From the NCBI GenBank assembly GCA_030063045.1, contig JAQSEB010000002.1:62001-126000 (forward strand): a stretch of 64,000 nt of DNA. The letters run 5' to 3'. This stretch comes from Pratylenchus scribneri (taxonomy: Eukaryota > Nematoda > Chromadorea > Rhabditida > Pratylenchidae). Of the stretch, positions 1 through 12,533 are shown piece by piece. Numbering within the stretch: position 1 is the first letter of the stretch; every line of letters begins with the position of its first letter. The notes under the pieces are model-generated. The model had not been told where the DNA came from, searched no databases, and was given only the letters and a program-made list of their open reading frames with translations. A program made the position numbers and the translations under genes.

Positions 1-5
1 TTTAG

Positions 6-3000
6 TCCGGTGCCGGAAACAATTGTCAATCAAATATTTGCTTCATTTACATGTCCAGAAGTGGGTTTTATTTTATTTAATATAAGTATATACATTTTTT
101 TTAATAATAATAAAATTAAATTCAGCTTATTATTGAACTCCGAAGTCAGAAGGCAGCCAATAACTGTTTATTCAGCCCACATTTTGTCCCTAATTCAAGT
201 TCCAAAAAAAATTCTATGGAAAATGAGGGCTCATGTGGACTCGGATTGGATGAAACTCCAGCAACCGATTCTATTACTTTTGTCCGCGCCATCATTCAGA
301 AGCTCTATCTGACATTAACACAACACAGTGGTTGCAATCATTTGGCCAAAATGGACTTAACATTTGATTCGTTTTTGTTGGAGGATTTATTCGAAAACCA
401 AACAGAATGGCCGCTTCTGAAAATTGTGGAACTGCATTCATATCAGGAAATTGAAAATGTTTGCACAATTATTTAAATCCATAAATTAATTTTTGTCTTC
501 TTTTTAGCAAACATTATCTGCCTCATGTCCTGACAACCTTAATTCACTTTCTGTTATGGATGATTTGTATTCAACAGCCAATTTTTCAGCAATGAACAAT
601 CTAAATTTTGCGGCAATGAGAAAAAGAGGGAGCAGCGAGAAAGAATCAGATTATGCAAAAATTGACTATAATGTTGTACATCAAAAGCTGGGCAATTTGA
701 ATTATAATAGCAACTCTGGAGGAACAAATACACATAAAAAAATGTTATTAAGCAGAATGCACACTCTTAAATTCATTTTCATCCCAAAAGAACATCCGGA
801 TTGGGCAACTCATTATAAAAAAGTGAGCAATTAAATAATTTTTCAATTTGTAAAGAAAATAATAATTAAAGAAATATCCACAATATCATATGAATCATCC
901 TCGCCTTTCAGAATGATTCACTTTTTATATCCTTTTGGTTAACTCTATTATTTATATTTAAAAATTATGTGTTAAAAAATTAATTTTTTGAACACTCAGG
1001 CAAATTGCAAAATTGTTGGCCATTTCAACGATCAGCAAACAAATGTCGAGCTGAATATCAATCGTCGTTGCTGGACACTTTTATTCGACTTTTTTGGACT
1101 TACATCTATTACACCTGAAATTGGCAAAACATCATCAAAATTAGAAAGTTATTTGGTCAATATTGAATTAAGTGCCGCTAATTTGTTGTTGGCTATGAAT
1201 TTTCCACAAAACAAAACTCAGCTGAGCATCTGCAAAATACAACGACCAAAATTGGATATTCAAGTAGGCAATAATTAATATTTGAATAATGATCTGTTTA
1301 ATTTTTAATATTCAAATTTTTCAAATAGAAATTTTTGTTTTTTCAAATAAAATTCTTTTTTTTTAGTTGGATTTGAACATATTCGACAATCCGCATATTG
1401 TTAGCTTCTCTGCCCATTCACTTTCTCTAATTGACTTGACTCCAATTTATGGACGAGTTTATAATGAAATTTTGAAAATTGAATCGAAAAGAGAGACTTT
1501 AGAGAAGCCCTCAATCCATCTAAATCTTCTCAAGTAAATGGTGATTATTTTAATAATCTAAATTTTTTAGATACAGGAACTCGGATGCTTCTACGATATT
1601 CACTCGTGAATTTGATATTTTATTAGCATTGGAAATTGACACTCCAACTCATTATATTCACACTCAACGCTTCTTTTATGCCTTGATGGATTTTTGGTTA
1701 CAATTTGCTGAACTTTTTGATAAAGTCACTCTATATAATGCTAGAGAAATGGACAAAAGAATGGTAAATTCTTTTTCAATTTATTTCTTTAATTACGTAA
1801 TCCTCCTTCCTTGCAACAGGACAATATGAAACTTTTTTCAAGCCATCAACTTTTGAAAACTCGATGCCAACTGAATTTGGAATTGCAAGATCGCCTGAAT
1901 TTATACATTCCCCAACATCATTGCTCAAGCCAATCGATTCTTTTTACATGCGATAAAATTCAAGGAAATAACACATTCATTTGGGCGTCCTCATTGACAA
2001 CAATGTTGAACCAACAACAGCTTATCCAAATTCAACAACAACATCATCCACAACTAAATCGATCTCAATCATCATCATCCACAAAATTGTTGACCGACTG
2101 TTTATTGGATGCCATGAATTTGCATTGTCATAATCTGTCAGTCAATTATGGCACTTTCATATGTTTGCACCGAAAAAATGATAGCAATGCGAATTTGTTA
2201 GCTGGCAGATCATTCAGTGAATATTCATATCAAACGAATTCATCACAAACTATAATGGAAGCCAATGGGAGCATTCTTGTGCTTGATATTTACCGGAATT
2301 TGTCGGTAGCAATTTCGCATAATGGTATCATTTTTCCATTGAATATTTTAATATTAATAAATTATAGTTCCCGCCCTATTCATCCTCTTTCGACTTCAAA
2401 ATGCCATCATCAAATTCGCCAGTGATTTTTATAAATTGTTTCGAGGTTGCATGGATCACAATATTGGTGAACAAATTGTGCCGCAAGTCTGGACGTTCCC
2501 GCTGGAATTATTGGAACTACATGAAATAATCAGTCCATTGGAAGAAAGAGAAAAATATTCAACTTTTTCAATGAGGATTTCTTTGAAGAAAGTTCTGGTG
2601 AGTTTAATTCGAAATTATATTCTTCTAGACACTAAAAATTAAATTTTCAGATCAATCTTAGCACTCCAATTTCGCCAATTGAATTAACAAAATTCGCAGA
2701 ATTTGCAAAATTACATATTCGTTCCGGAAAATTAACATATGATTCTTTCGCCGATTCACAGGCAGAATTTGATTTTATTTGCGAAAATGCATCAATGGAG
2801 GATTCTAGGCCACCAGAATGTTAGTAAAAACTTGGGAGAATATTTAACAAAAAAATTTAAGCCTACAAAAACGTCTCAGAATCATTTAAAAAAGTTTTAA
2901 AAATGCGTTCTAGCAATTTTATTGGTGTTACAAGAAAAGATTCTATGGAAAACATCAATGAAAGCTTTGGCAATACAACAACAACAAATATGTAAAGCTT

Positions 3001-6000
3001 TTAAACTTAATTTTTTATACCTAACATTGTTATTAACTATTGTAGATCACCGAAACATTTTTCCGATGATCGGAAACTTCTTTTCGAATTTCACATTCAA
3101 ATGCGTAAAAATGATTGCCCAGTTTTCTCCATGATTTTTATTAGGACGAGAATTTATCTGCTAATGGATTGGATTCGGCAACTTCAAACATTCTTATTGT
3201 TGTATAGTGAATTCAAGCCACCGTCGGAACCTTCAGAAAGTATTTGAAATTTTCAAATATATTTTTTAATTATTATAGAATTATTAAATGATGCCTTATT
3301 ACTTCAACCAACATCAATTGAAATGCCAAAGGATGGAGTTCTTTTACGCAGAATTTCACCATCTTCAACTCACTACCAACAAAAGAACATCCGAAAGACA
3401 TCAATCAATTCTGCCTCCTTTAGTACAAAAGAAAAGGAACATTCAAAAATGATTGATGACACTATTGGCAAATTTTCAATGAAAATCACACTCAAAGATT
3501 GTGAATTAATTGCTTTGGAAAATCCTAGCCGGGAAGATTCATTTGCTTTGATAATGTTGACTACTGGCGTAATTCTCAGCGATAATTTAAAGCAAGTGGA
3601 ATTGGTCGAGTCGCAATATGAAATACAGGTAGAATAGATTGCTAGATAATATGGATGGGTTGACACTTGACATTGACAATGAATTGGTTGAATAAGTGTA
3701 TTCCTGCATTTTCCACATTTAATTAAATTGAATCAATCAAATTCTTAATTAAAAAATATCTTAAATCTTTTATAGCAATTTTCCCTACATTGGCGTTCAA
3801 TGAGAAGCGAAAGCTCTTGCGCCCAATTGACAAAAGATACAAGTGCTACAATCTCAATTTCCTATGAAGATGAACATAAACTTGAAGATCTTCTAAATCC
3901 TGCTGGAAATGGAAACAAAAGTGAAGCGAATCAGCCTTTTCTTCTCAACAAACGACGCCATCTACCTTCACAAATAATCCATTGTCAAGTCGGACAACCT
4001 TTAATTTTTCGTGGCTCTTTAAAGGTATTTACGGAATTGAAATTATCGGTAGTGCGACACTTGCGGATTCGCACTTGCGGATTTCAATTTGCGGACCCGA
4101 CACTTGCGGATCCGCACTTACGGATCCCCACTTGCGGATTTCCACTTGCGGATATCCACATGCGGACCCGACACTTGCGGATATCCACTTGCGGACCCGA
4201 CACTTGCGGATTTTTTTAAAAAGTTCCAAATTGTAATAGAAAATTTGTGGAGAAAAAATGATTCCTCTACATTTGAACCATTATAGAGAGCCTATGTTTT
4301 TTTGGCCACATTTGGGGATTGAGACTTTACCAAAAAATATTGTAGCATATTTGCCGAAATAATTATATAAAATTTGAAAAAATATCACATTTTTTTAATT
4401 TAACAATTTGATATATAATTCAACAATTTGATATTTGATCATAAAAAAAACGACAAATCGATCAAGGAATGCTCTCCACCAATAAAAATGATGAATCATT
4501 CATTTATTTCCATGTCGAATTAATTAGCATTGGAATAACGAATAATTCTAATGATTCGTCACCTTTTATGGCGAACAGCATTAGTTTGGTTATTCCTTTT
4601 TTTCCCAGCCTTCCTCCCCAGTAAATATAAACTAATAATTTTACAATTTGGAACTTTTTAAAAAAAATCCGCAAGTGTCTGGTCCGCAAGTGCGAATCCG
4701 CAAATGGCAATCCGCAAGTGGAAATCCGCAAGTGTCGGGTCCGCAAGTGGTAATCCGCAAATGGAAAACCGCAAGTGGAAATCCGCAAGTAGAAATCCGC
4801 AAGTGGAAATCCGCAAGTGTCGGGTCCGCAAATGCGGATCCGCAAGTGTCGGCTAACCAAATTATCACATTTTTCAAATTTATAAAGGATTACTTCATCG
4901 TGAAACAAATCTATGATGCAGCATATGCTTTTTGGGAGAATTCACAGGAAATTGATTTTTTTTGGGCCAATTCATCAGCAATGCAAACTCTTGATAGTGT
5001 CTTCCCAGCAGAATTTATACCATCAGAAAAAACGCTGAAATCGAATTCGAAAAATCAACAGAAATTTATTCTGAATGTTGACAATTTATGCATTAAGATT
5101 TTTAAAGAAGCAACAATGACGAATCAACGAAAAGATTGCAGCTGGGAATCAATGGCACCTTTTCTAAAGATCAATATAAATGGTAAATATGAAAAAAAAT
5201 ATTGAAAAATTCATATTTTAAGAAATGAATTTAACATCTACACTGCTTACTACAAAAATACGGTTAATGCTTGGAATTGACTATTATCGGCATATGAATG
5301 CACCACTTGGTGGTTGGGAACCAGTACTTGAAAGCTGCCAAATTACAGATTTTATTGCAATTTTTGTTGAAAAATTAAATACTTGGAATTTAAAGTTGAA
5401 GCCAGGTATAAATTTTTAGATAACTAATAAACAAGTAAAACAAATTATAAGAATTATTTTGGAAAAATATTAAATCAAATCAAACTGAAGGAAAAAAGTA
5501 CGCCATTTAATCTCTTAATTTTTTTAGCAGAAGATTGCGTGATGGAATTAAATTTGACACAGTCATTCATTCAAGAATTTATTGACTTTCAATCAGAAGA
5601 TATCGCTTCAATTTCTGACATTTTAAATGCTCCAGGAAATGAAGGATTGGAGAAACTAAGAAATGAATTATATTCCTCAAAAAATGCTGATGATATTAAT
5701 GATGAATCATGTTCTTCAAAAGCCTCAGATTACATTCCGGCTAAGCTGACAAAAAATTTCGGCGATGGAAATTTATACAGCAATTTGTTAGCAAATAAGT
5801 AAATTTGTTAATAATAAAATCTAAAATCACTTTGTTTTCAGGATAATTGATCCAAAACAACAATTTAGAAATCTTGGTATTAACATTGATCTCCAATTGG
5901 ATTTCGACGCTGGAATTGGAATTTCCCTAATCGGCAATGATGAACATATTGAAGGAAATGATGATCAACAACACCAACAAGAGGAATTGATTTACGCTAG

Positions 6001-8574
6001 ATTCAGCGGCTTTCAAGCAAATTTGCAAAAAAGGAGGCATATCTACCAGCTATCAGCTTGTATCAATTCTATAAGGGTGAATGCTTCTTTTATATAAATA
6101 CAATTTAATTAACTATCGCCTGCAGATGGATAACCAGATTTTTGGCGCTGATCGTTTTCACTTTTTCTTTTGCGACCCAAGCGCATTGCGTGACGACGAA
6201 CCTTTGGCTGGTCCATTGCCCGCATTAAATTTTGAAATGAGTTATACGTGTTCCGAGTTTTGGGATGCTTATGAATCTTTTCGTCTCAAACTTTGCAATT
6301 CATGCATTTTATTGGATGAACAACTTCTTTGGCGTCTAATTAATTTTGGAATCAACATATATTTCCATCGAGTACTAAAAGATGGGCAACAAAAGCAAAT
6401 GGAAAAGGAGTTAAGGAATTGTTATTTTGGCGTATTTCAACTTGAGTTGGGCGAAATTTCACTTTCCGGTTAGTTCATCAAAAATCAAAATGTAATTTTA
6501 CATTTAATATGAATTTCATCACAGTAATGACAATTGACAAAAACATTTTGCCACCAAAATTGTGCTCACTAAAGGAGAATTATAGTGACAAGTTGGTGCT
6601 ATTCAGTTTTGAAAATGCCTTAGTCAATTTGGCACCCTTTTGGGCACATCGCTGTTATACAACATTAGGCAATCTATTTGCAAATGTTGGAGATTTCTAT
6701 ATTGAAGAATTGAAACGACAAAAATTGAACATTGTAGTTTCAATGGATGCTTTTGGAAATCCAAGTACTTTCGATATAAAAAATTTTTAAATCTTTGTTC
6801 AAAACCTTTCCATTTTTGTTTAGTTGGCTTTGCAAACGAATTCAAAGAAGGCGTCGAAGGTTTATTATTCGAAGGAGATTTGGCAGGATTTACTTTTGGA
6901 ATTGGATATGGAGTGGCAAATAGTATATCCAAAGTAATTTTTCGCATCATAGTTTTATTCAATTTTTTTCATTTTTAAAGATGGCATCATCGATGGCTCA
7001 AGGTGTCGGCTCGCTAACATTTGATGATAAACATGAACAATTTCGGCGGAAAATGATTCGTTCTTCCAATCCAGATGAGTCAAATGCGTTTACCCATTTA
7101 TATGGAGGCTTGAAAGGCTTTGGCGTGGGAGTGTTCGGTGGCTTGACAGCAATTCCCAAAAACACGATGACAGCTACGAAGCAGGATGGCTTCACAGTAG
7201 ATCTTTACCATTAATTGAAATGAAAATTAAAAATCCATCCTTTTAGGGCGTTTTTCGGGGTGTCACCACAGGTGCCATTGACACTTTGACAAAACCTATT
7301 CAAGGCGGTATATTTTAATGACATTTTTTTGTATTTTTAATAATGAAATTATTTATAATAATATATTTCATTGTAATTATGCGCTAAATGAAAGATTTAA
7401 TTGAAATAATTATATTTTATAAAATAATTAAATCTAATTTTAAGCACTCGATTTGGTTGGCGGAACAGCGTCAGCTTTAAAGGAAATTGTTGGCGCACCT
7501 CTTGGTACAATTTTTTTAATTTTATAAAAAATAAATATACATTTTCATCTTTTCAGTTAGAAGAGCACACTTTCCCAAAAATCGGCTTCGTCTTCCACGT
7601 GTCTGCTCTTCATTGAAGGGCCTTTTGCCCCAATTTTCGAATGAATTGGCTGTTGGCCAACAAGAATTATTGCGAATCACTGGAATGTTTACACTTAACG
7701 ATGAAAAGTAAAATTTTATTAGAAATCATTTTCCTACTGAATATTTTAATTTTATTTGTAAACATTAAGAATATCCCTTTTAAATCTAATCAAATTCAAT
7801 AAATTTTTAAGCCGCCTTCTCTGCATCGTCCCCTTCCTGGAACGTTTCAATGCCGATGGAACACGTCGTTTTGTTCTACAAAGGGCTTTGATTTGCATTC
7901 AAAAATGCTATATTATTCGAGATGTACACGACGAATCAACCAGTGTGGTCATTTATCGAATTCTCTTCCAAAATTTACGAAAAGTTCAACTCGCAAATCA
8001 AGAACAACTGCAGAAATCATCACAAAATAGACCCTCCACTTCAAAAAATCAGGCAGAAAATAACAGTGGAATTAGTACAAGATTGGCTGCAGTTGGTATG
8101 TTATATTAAAAAAACAATGTTTTTCAAATTGAAAATAATTTAAAGAAATTTAAATATCCAATCAAATTCCTTCTATTTCTTTTTAAGAAGTCTTCTACCA
8201 TCCAACGACATCCAAGGAACAAATGAAAAACTCTGCATCTTCCTCCAATTTTTATCTTCGTTCATCAGCAAAACCAAACCAACAACAAATTATGGCAACT
8301 CAAACTCCAGCCCTAACACTTTGGTGCACAGATCTAGAAAAGTGAATTTTACACATTTGTATAATTTTATTGAAAAGATTTTTTTGAAAATATTTCATAT
8401 TCTCAAATCCATCCAAATCTAATTAAATTATTCAGGGCTCAACTACTTTGTAATAAAATAATGAATGCCAAGGCCCAATTTGATCAGCGTGGATTTGGTA
8501 AAAGAATACGCGCAACACCCTCGACAACATCATCAAAGAAGAAACCTCATTCCTCCTCCATATTCACAATTTAA
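6..8574 (+). CDS. VPS13-family bridge-like lipid transfer protein, C-terminal part (5' end outside window)
   Basis: VPS13 proteins are very large rod-shaped proteins that move bulk phospholipid between membranes at contact sites. The window enters at an exon starting at base 6, and more than 20 exons can be joined in phase, for example 6-60, 126-462, 508-822, 1000-1263 and 1367 onward. The most diagnostic part is the C-terminus. An exon near 6830 reads EFKEGVEGLLFEGDLAG, followed by Gly-rich repeats (MAQGVGSLTFDDKHEQFRRK, about 7000-7050; GGLKGFGVGVFGGLTAIPK, about 7105-7160). These match the conserved VPS13 C-terminal region. The PH-like end follows, with a stop at 8572-8574. The intron at 4025-4887 holds a foldback element. 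An AATAAA poly(A) signal lies at about 8657. The family is clear; assignment to the VPS13A/C or D subgroup is not attempted. Exact boundaries of middle exons (2650-5900) are less certain. Confidence 0.88.
4048..4858. mobile_element. Foldback element 1, inside a VPS13 intron
   Basis: Both ends are arrays of short repeats built on CCCGACACTTGCGGA, in inverted orientation: left arm about 4048-4215, right arm about 4665-4858. The inverted homology continues inward (AAAAAGTTCCAAATTGTAA on the left, its complement at about 4640). The tips are GGTAGTGC and, inverted, GGTTAGCC. The 8-bp direct repeat AAATTATC lies immediately outside both ends (4040-4047 and 4859-4866), as expected for a target-site duplication. 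No transposase is visible, so it is non-autonomous. An 8-bp duplication would fit hAT, P or Merlin enzymes, but the superfamily is unassigned. Confidence 0.85.
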
Positions 8575-8678
8575 ATTTATTGATTTCACTTGTAAATTTC
8601 TACAAAATTTTCCTTTTATTGTTATGTATTTTAACTTCGAAAAATTGACATAATTTAATAAAATCCGGTTATATAAAT

Positions 8679-9375
8679 CGTGCATCGACCGATGGGGCCC
8701 GACATTTGGGGCTCGTCAGATTGGGCCCGACATTTGGGGCCTACCATTTGGGGCCCGACATTTGGGGCTCTTGCAGAAAAAACGAAAAGATAGTTTAGAT
8801 AGACATATTAACAGAGGAAATTCAAAAATAAAATATAACAATAACATTTATTTATTTAAATGATACAAATAAAACACAATTTTAATCCGCCGAATTATCA
8901 TAGCCTTTGTGGGCTAAACTAATTTGCAAAGCCGTTGTTTCAATGCTAATTGATTTTTCATTTTTTTGGTCAAATATCAAATTGTTGAATTAAAAAATTG
9001 TTGATATATTTTTTTTTAATTTAATATAGTTATTCGCCATTGGCCTCAAAATTCCTTGCTAAAAGCCTAAGCCCCAAATGACGCCTTAAAATTAAGGTTC
9101 TTTAAGTTTGGTGAAATGTTGCAAATAAATTTTTTAAAAGTAAATTTTTGATATGGAAAAAATCATTTTTTGGGCCAAAGATGCTGGAAAATTTATTTTT
9201 TAATATCTTTACCTTTTTTTCCTTGAGCCCCAAATGTCGGGCCCCAAATTGTGGGCCCCAAATGTCGGGGCCCCAATTGTCTGTGCCCCAAATGTCGGGC
9301 CCCAAATGGTGGGCCCCAAATGTCGGGGCCCCAATTGTCTGTGCCCCAAATGTTAAGCCCCAAGTGTCGGGTAAC
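8679..9375. mobile_element. Foldback element 2, just downstream of the VPS13 gene
   Basis: The arms are tandem copies of CCCGACATTTGGGGC (left about 8692-8772; inverted right about 9224-9375). A 9-bp direct repeat TATATAAAT flanks it at 8670-8678 and 9376-9384. The AT-rich middle, read on the minus strand at about 8950-9030, matches the middle of element 1 at about 4385-4450 (shared core AATTCAACAATTTGATATTT). The arm unit also resembles that of element 1, so the two look like members of one family. It begins about 20 bases after the presumed VPS13 poly(A) signal. The left tip is less regular than the right tip. Confidence 0.75.
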
Positions 9376-9481
9376 TATATAAATGATAGCTCAATTTGAA
9401 AAGATGTGATTACAGGGTGCGTAAAAAGTTTCCGGACAAAGTTTTTTCATCATAAAAATTTATTGAATCAATGAAAAATTT

Positions 9482-10146
9482 GGTAATAGTTTAGTTTGTG
9501 TCCCACATTTTTGAAAAAAAATTTCCGATTTTCTAAATTTGGATTAAATGTCGTTTTATAGGTTTTCGGGTGCGGAGAACTCGATTTTGATATTTATTTT
9601 GCTCCAATTTCCATTCTAAACCGGTTTTTGAACCGGTTCAAAATTTCAAATTTTTAGATTTTTTTATTAAAATGCAGGATTTGCAAAATTTTACACTTAT
9701 CAAACTCCATGAGAAAATTGCCCTGCCTGATCAAGATTTTGAAGCATGGCTTGAGAAATTTTAAGCAACAATTTGGGAATACGACTAATACATATGACAC
9801 ATATTTCCCAGAATTCATGTGGCGTCAACGTTTTGGACGCGATCTTTCCCAAATATTCTTTCATTTTTGGAGCCATGTGGCTGAATTTTATCCTTGCGAG
9901 TAATTTATTGTATTCCATTTTACTAGTTTACACATTATTTTGAATATTTTTTGCATAAATAAATAAAATCTAAAAATTTGAAATTTTGAACCGGTTCAAA
10001 AACCGGTTTAGAATGGAAATTGGAGCAAAATAAATATCAAAATCGAGTTCTCCGCACCCGAAAACCTATAAAACGACATTTAATCCAAATTTAGAAAATC
10101 GAAAATTTTTTTTTCAAAAATGTGGGACACAAACTAAACTATTACC
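9482..10146. mobile_element. Hairpin (foldback) element nested in the maT transposon
   Basis: Two nearly perfect inverted arms of about 190 bp (about 9482-9670 and 9966-10146) surround a loop of about 295 bp. The tips are GGTAATAGTTTAG and its complement. The 8-bp duplication AAAAATTT lies at 9474-9481 and 10147-10154. The duplication length and GGTA-type tip resemble foldback element 1. The loop contains an open stretch at 9709-9903 with no recognisable protein, treated as non-coding. Its insertion must be younger than the maT copy that hosts it. Confidence 0.85.
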
Positions 10147-10199
10147 AAAAATTTTATTCTTTTGTAAAAATAACAATTAATATGAGTGTTATCAAAAAA

Positions 10200-11256
10200 T
10201 TATAACAATTGTTCAAAATGTCCACCCCTGGCTGCGATACAGGCATCTAAACGCTTCTTGAAATTGGTCACAATGTCCGCGCAATTTTCTACAGTAATTT
10301 CGTCCCAGGCACGCAGCAATGCATGTTTCAATCCCTCTGTTGATGTGAATCGTTTGGTCAGCTTCTGTTCCAGCATTGACCAAACGGAGAAGTCCATCGG
10401 ATTCAAATCAGGTGAGTTGGAAGGCCAAACGTTTTTGTTCCAAAATTCCGGAAACAGCTCCTCGCAGAGCAGAATTGTTGAATTTGCTCCGTGTGCCGGT
10501 GCCCAATCTTGTTGCAAAAAAAAATTGTTTTCGCCAAAATGTTCCATGGCCCAGGGATGCACAACGCCCCGCAAGATTTCATTTTGATAAACTTGAGCAT
10601 TGATTTTGACGTTCCGATTGATGAACACCAGGGGAGTTTTGCCAGTGGCACAAATGCCGCCCCAGACCATCACTGATTGTGGGTAGTGGCTCCTTTCGAT
10701 TAGCCTCGCCGCAAGCCCTTTCCGTTGAAGCAATTGACGATGGTTTTGGCTGTTGTGGTGGCGTTCAATGGTGAAAATTTTCTCGTCAGTGAAGAGCACT
10801 CGCTGAAGACGCAAACCTGCGGACCGCTGTTTCATCACTCGATATTTTTGCATCCTTTGTGCCTTCATTCGTTCGTCCAAAAAATGTGCTTTATTGATCC
10901 TGTAACTGCGCAGTCCCAGCTTTGATTTGACGATATTTCGGACACTGCCTTCACTCAGCCCGAGTTCTGAGGCCATTTTGCGCATTGACTGTTCGGAATT
11001 TCGACGAATTCGCTCTCGAACCCTGTGGATTTTTTCAGGAGTACTTGCTGATAGTGGGCGATCGCTTGTGGAAGGTCCTCAACCGTGCCATGAATTCTAT
11101 GCAAAGTTTTTAATTTTTACAGTTAGCTTAAACTTACAGGAATTTTTTGATTGTATCATGGATTGTGCTTTTTGGAATGCCGAAAAGTGTTGAAATTTGT
11201 CGGACAGTGTTTCCATTCGTAAATAATTGAATTATTTTTTCGCGATCTTTTGTCAT
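10200..11256 (-). pseudogene. maT-type transposase, frameshifted in the DNA-binding region
   Basis: The catalytic part (10985 down to 10200) is open and ends HFEQLL. It carries the first Asp in LFTDEKIFT, the second in QQDWAPAH and the third in SPDLNPMDFSVW. I count 37 residues between the second and third, giving DD37D with Asp rather than Glu, as in the maT clade known from nematodes and insects. The N-terminal helix-turn-helix starts at an ATG at 11254-11256 (frame reading TVRQISTLFGIPKSTIHDTI), followed by a possible short intron. Downstream, GTVEDLP and DRPLSASTPEKIHRVRER lie in different frames, with a TGA in the second frame near 11075. A one-base indel therefore probably inactivates this copy, unless unusual splicing repairs it. 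Confidence 0.85.
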
Positions 11257-11363
11257 TATTGAATATTGTTTTAGCTATAAAAAGAGCATAAAATCAACAA
11301 ATTTGATATAGAAAAAAAGATATGATCATTTAAAAAGTGTCCGGAAACTTTTTACGCACCCTG

Positions 11364-11693
11364 TATTAAGGCTGGGATTTATATTAATGAAAAATCCTGA
11401 AATTTTGATGAAAATATCGATGGAAAAAAATCGCAAAATATTGACAAAAAAGGCTAAATTTCATGTTTCGATATTTTTCATTCAAATAATTTAAAATTCA
11501 TTTCCAAAAAATGCAATTTTATATAAACATCGATATATTTTTTCCTTGAATTTAATATTTTTTAAAAATTGCACAAATTACCTTAATCAAAAAATTAAAG
11601 ACAATTGACATGGAATTTTAATTATTGACAAATTCATAAAGAAAAAATTTATTTGAATGTTGTAATTAATATAATTTATGGTATCTTATCTAT
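11364..11693. other. Intergenic spacer
   Basis: This AT-rich stretch lies between the maT transposon and foldback element 4. No coding, RNA or repeat signal was recognised. Confidence 0.5.
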
Positions 11694-12114
11694 GTTGCAG
11701 CCGATCTCGTTTTTTAGCTGATCTCGTTTTCCACATGTTCTAGTTATCGTATAGACTTGATCTATAGTTCATTGTTCATTCGATTCGTCAGGGTCGGTTT
11801 TCTTTATAAAATTTCAATTTCAGAAAGATTTGACAAGTTTGAACCAAAGTTGTGGCCAATTGAAATTTCGGGTTTTCAAACCGGTTTAACTAGGGTAGGG
11901 CTAGGGCTATGGTCGTGCCGGCATGGGTTTTAGGGCTAGGGTAGAGAGGCTAGGGAGGGCTAGGAAAAAGAATTAAAACTCTAAGTGGCCTAGGAACTGA
12001 GATATGGCCATTGGTCACAAACTACAATGTCTGCCACTGTACTATTTCTGTCAGAAAAAAACGAGATCGGCTAGCCGAAATCGAGATCGGCTAAAAAAAG
12101 AGATCGGCTGCAAC
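11694..12114. mobile_element. Foldback element 4 (GATCTCG-repeat arms)
   Basis: The left arm (from 11694) reads GTTGCAGCCGATCTCGTTTT with a second AGCTGATCTCG copy. The right arm, inverted (about 12055-12114), has three copies of the same unit and ends CTGCAAC. The 6-bp sequence ATCTAT flanks both ends (11688-11693 and 12115-12120). The interior is rich in GGGCTAGGG motifs (about 11890-11970) and includes GGCATGGGTTTTAGGGCTAG, which resembles the interior of foldback element 3. No protein is encoded. Confidence 0.75.
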
Positions 12115-12120
12115 ATCTAT

Positions 12121-12533
12121 AAGACAAATAAAAAGTCAAGAACAATAATAAAAAAGATGGAAAAAGTGCAGCAGATGCAGTGGAAATGTATATTCGCCCC
12201 TTTTAAAAATATCAGAAATGGAAAATCAGTGATGATAGTGCATTCTATTACTATGGCCATTGCATACACATACACCTCGCCGAGAGTAAAAGTGTTGCGG
12301 GCCCTTTTACCGCAAACAAAGTGCCCGGACGGGCTTTGGGCAGGTTCAACCCAAAATGATGGGGAGGGGGATTTGATTGGACTCAAAATGGGTTTTTTGT
12401 CTTTATTCATTAAAATAAAAATGTGTGAAAGCGAAAATGGGTTAATTGGTTAATGAAATGGGTGAATGAATGGATGTATGAATGTCGAGTTTGCTAATGT
12501 GTGAATGAATGGATGATGATGTGTTTGCCAATG
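12121..12533. other. Spacer with degenerate GAATGGATG repeats
   Basis: No gene was recognised. From about 12455 the sequence is a loose array of GAATGAATGGATG motifs that leads into the 565-bp direct repeat. Confidence 0.45.

Larger units (their letters stand above)
9413..11363 (-). mobile_element. Tc1/mariner-superfamily transposon of the maT (DD37D) type
   Basis: Perfect 26-bp terminal inverted repeats begin CAGGGTGCGTAAAAAGTTTC at both ends (9413-9438, and inverted at 11338-11363). A TA dinucleotide lies on each side (9411-9412 and 11364-11365), the standard Tc1/mariner target duplication. A transposase-like reading frame lies on the minus strand. An unrelated 665-bp hairpin element has inserted between the left terminal repeat and the 3' end of the transposase. 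The intact ends mean the copy could still be mobilised in trans. Confidence 0.93.

Noticed and set aside
9709..9903. Protein encoded in the hairpin loop
   Set aside because: A short open stretch on both strands with no recognisable family. It lies in the loop of a non-autonomous element.
10200..11256. Tc1-type DD34E transposase
   Set aside because: The third catalytic residue is Asp, and the spacing counted is 37 residues, which fits maT (DD37D).
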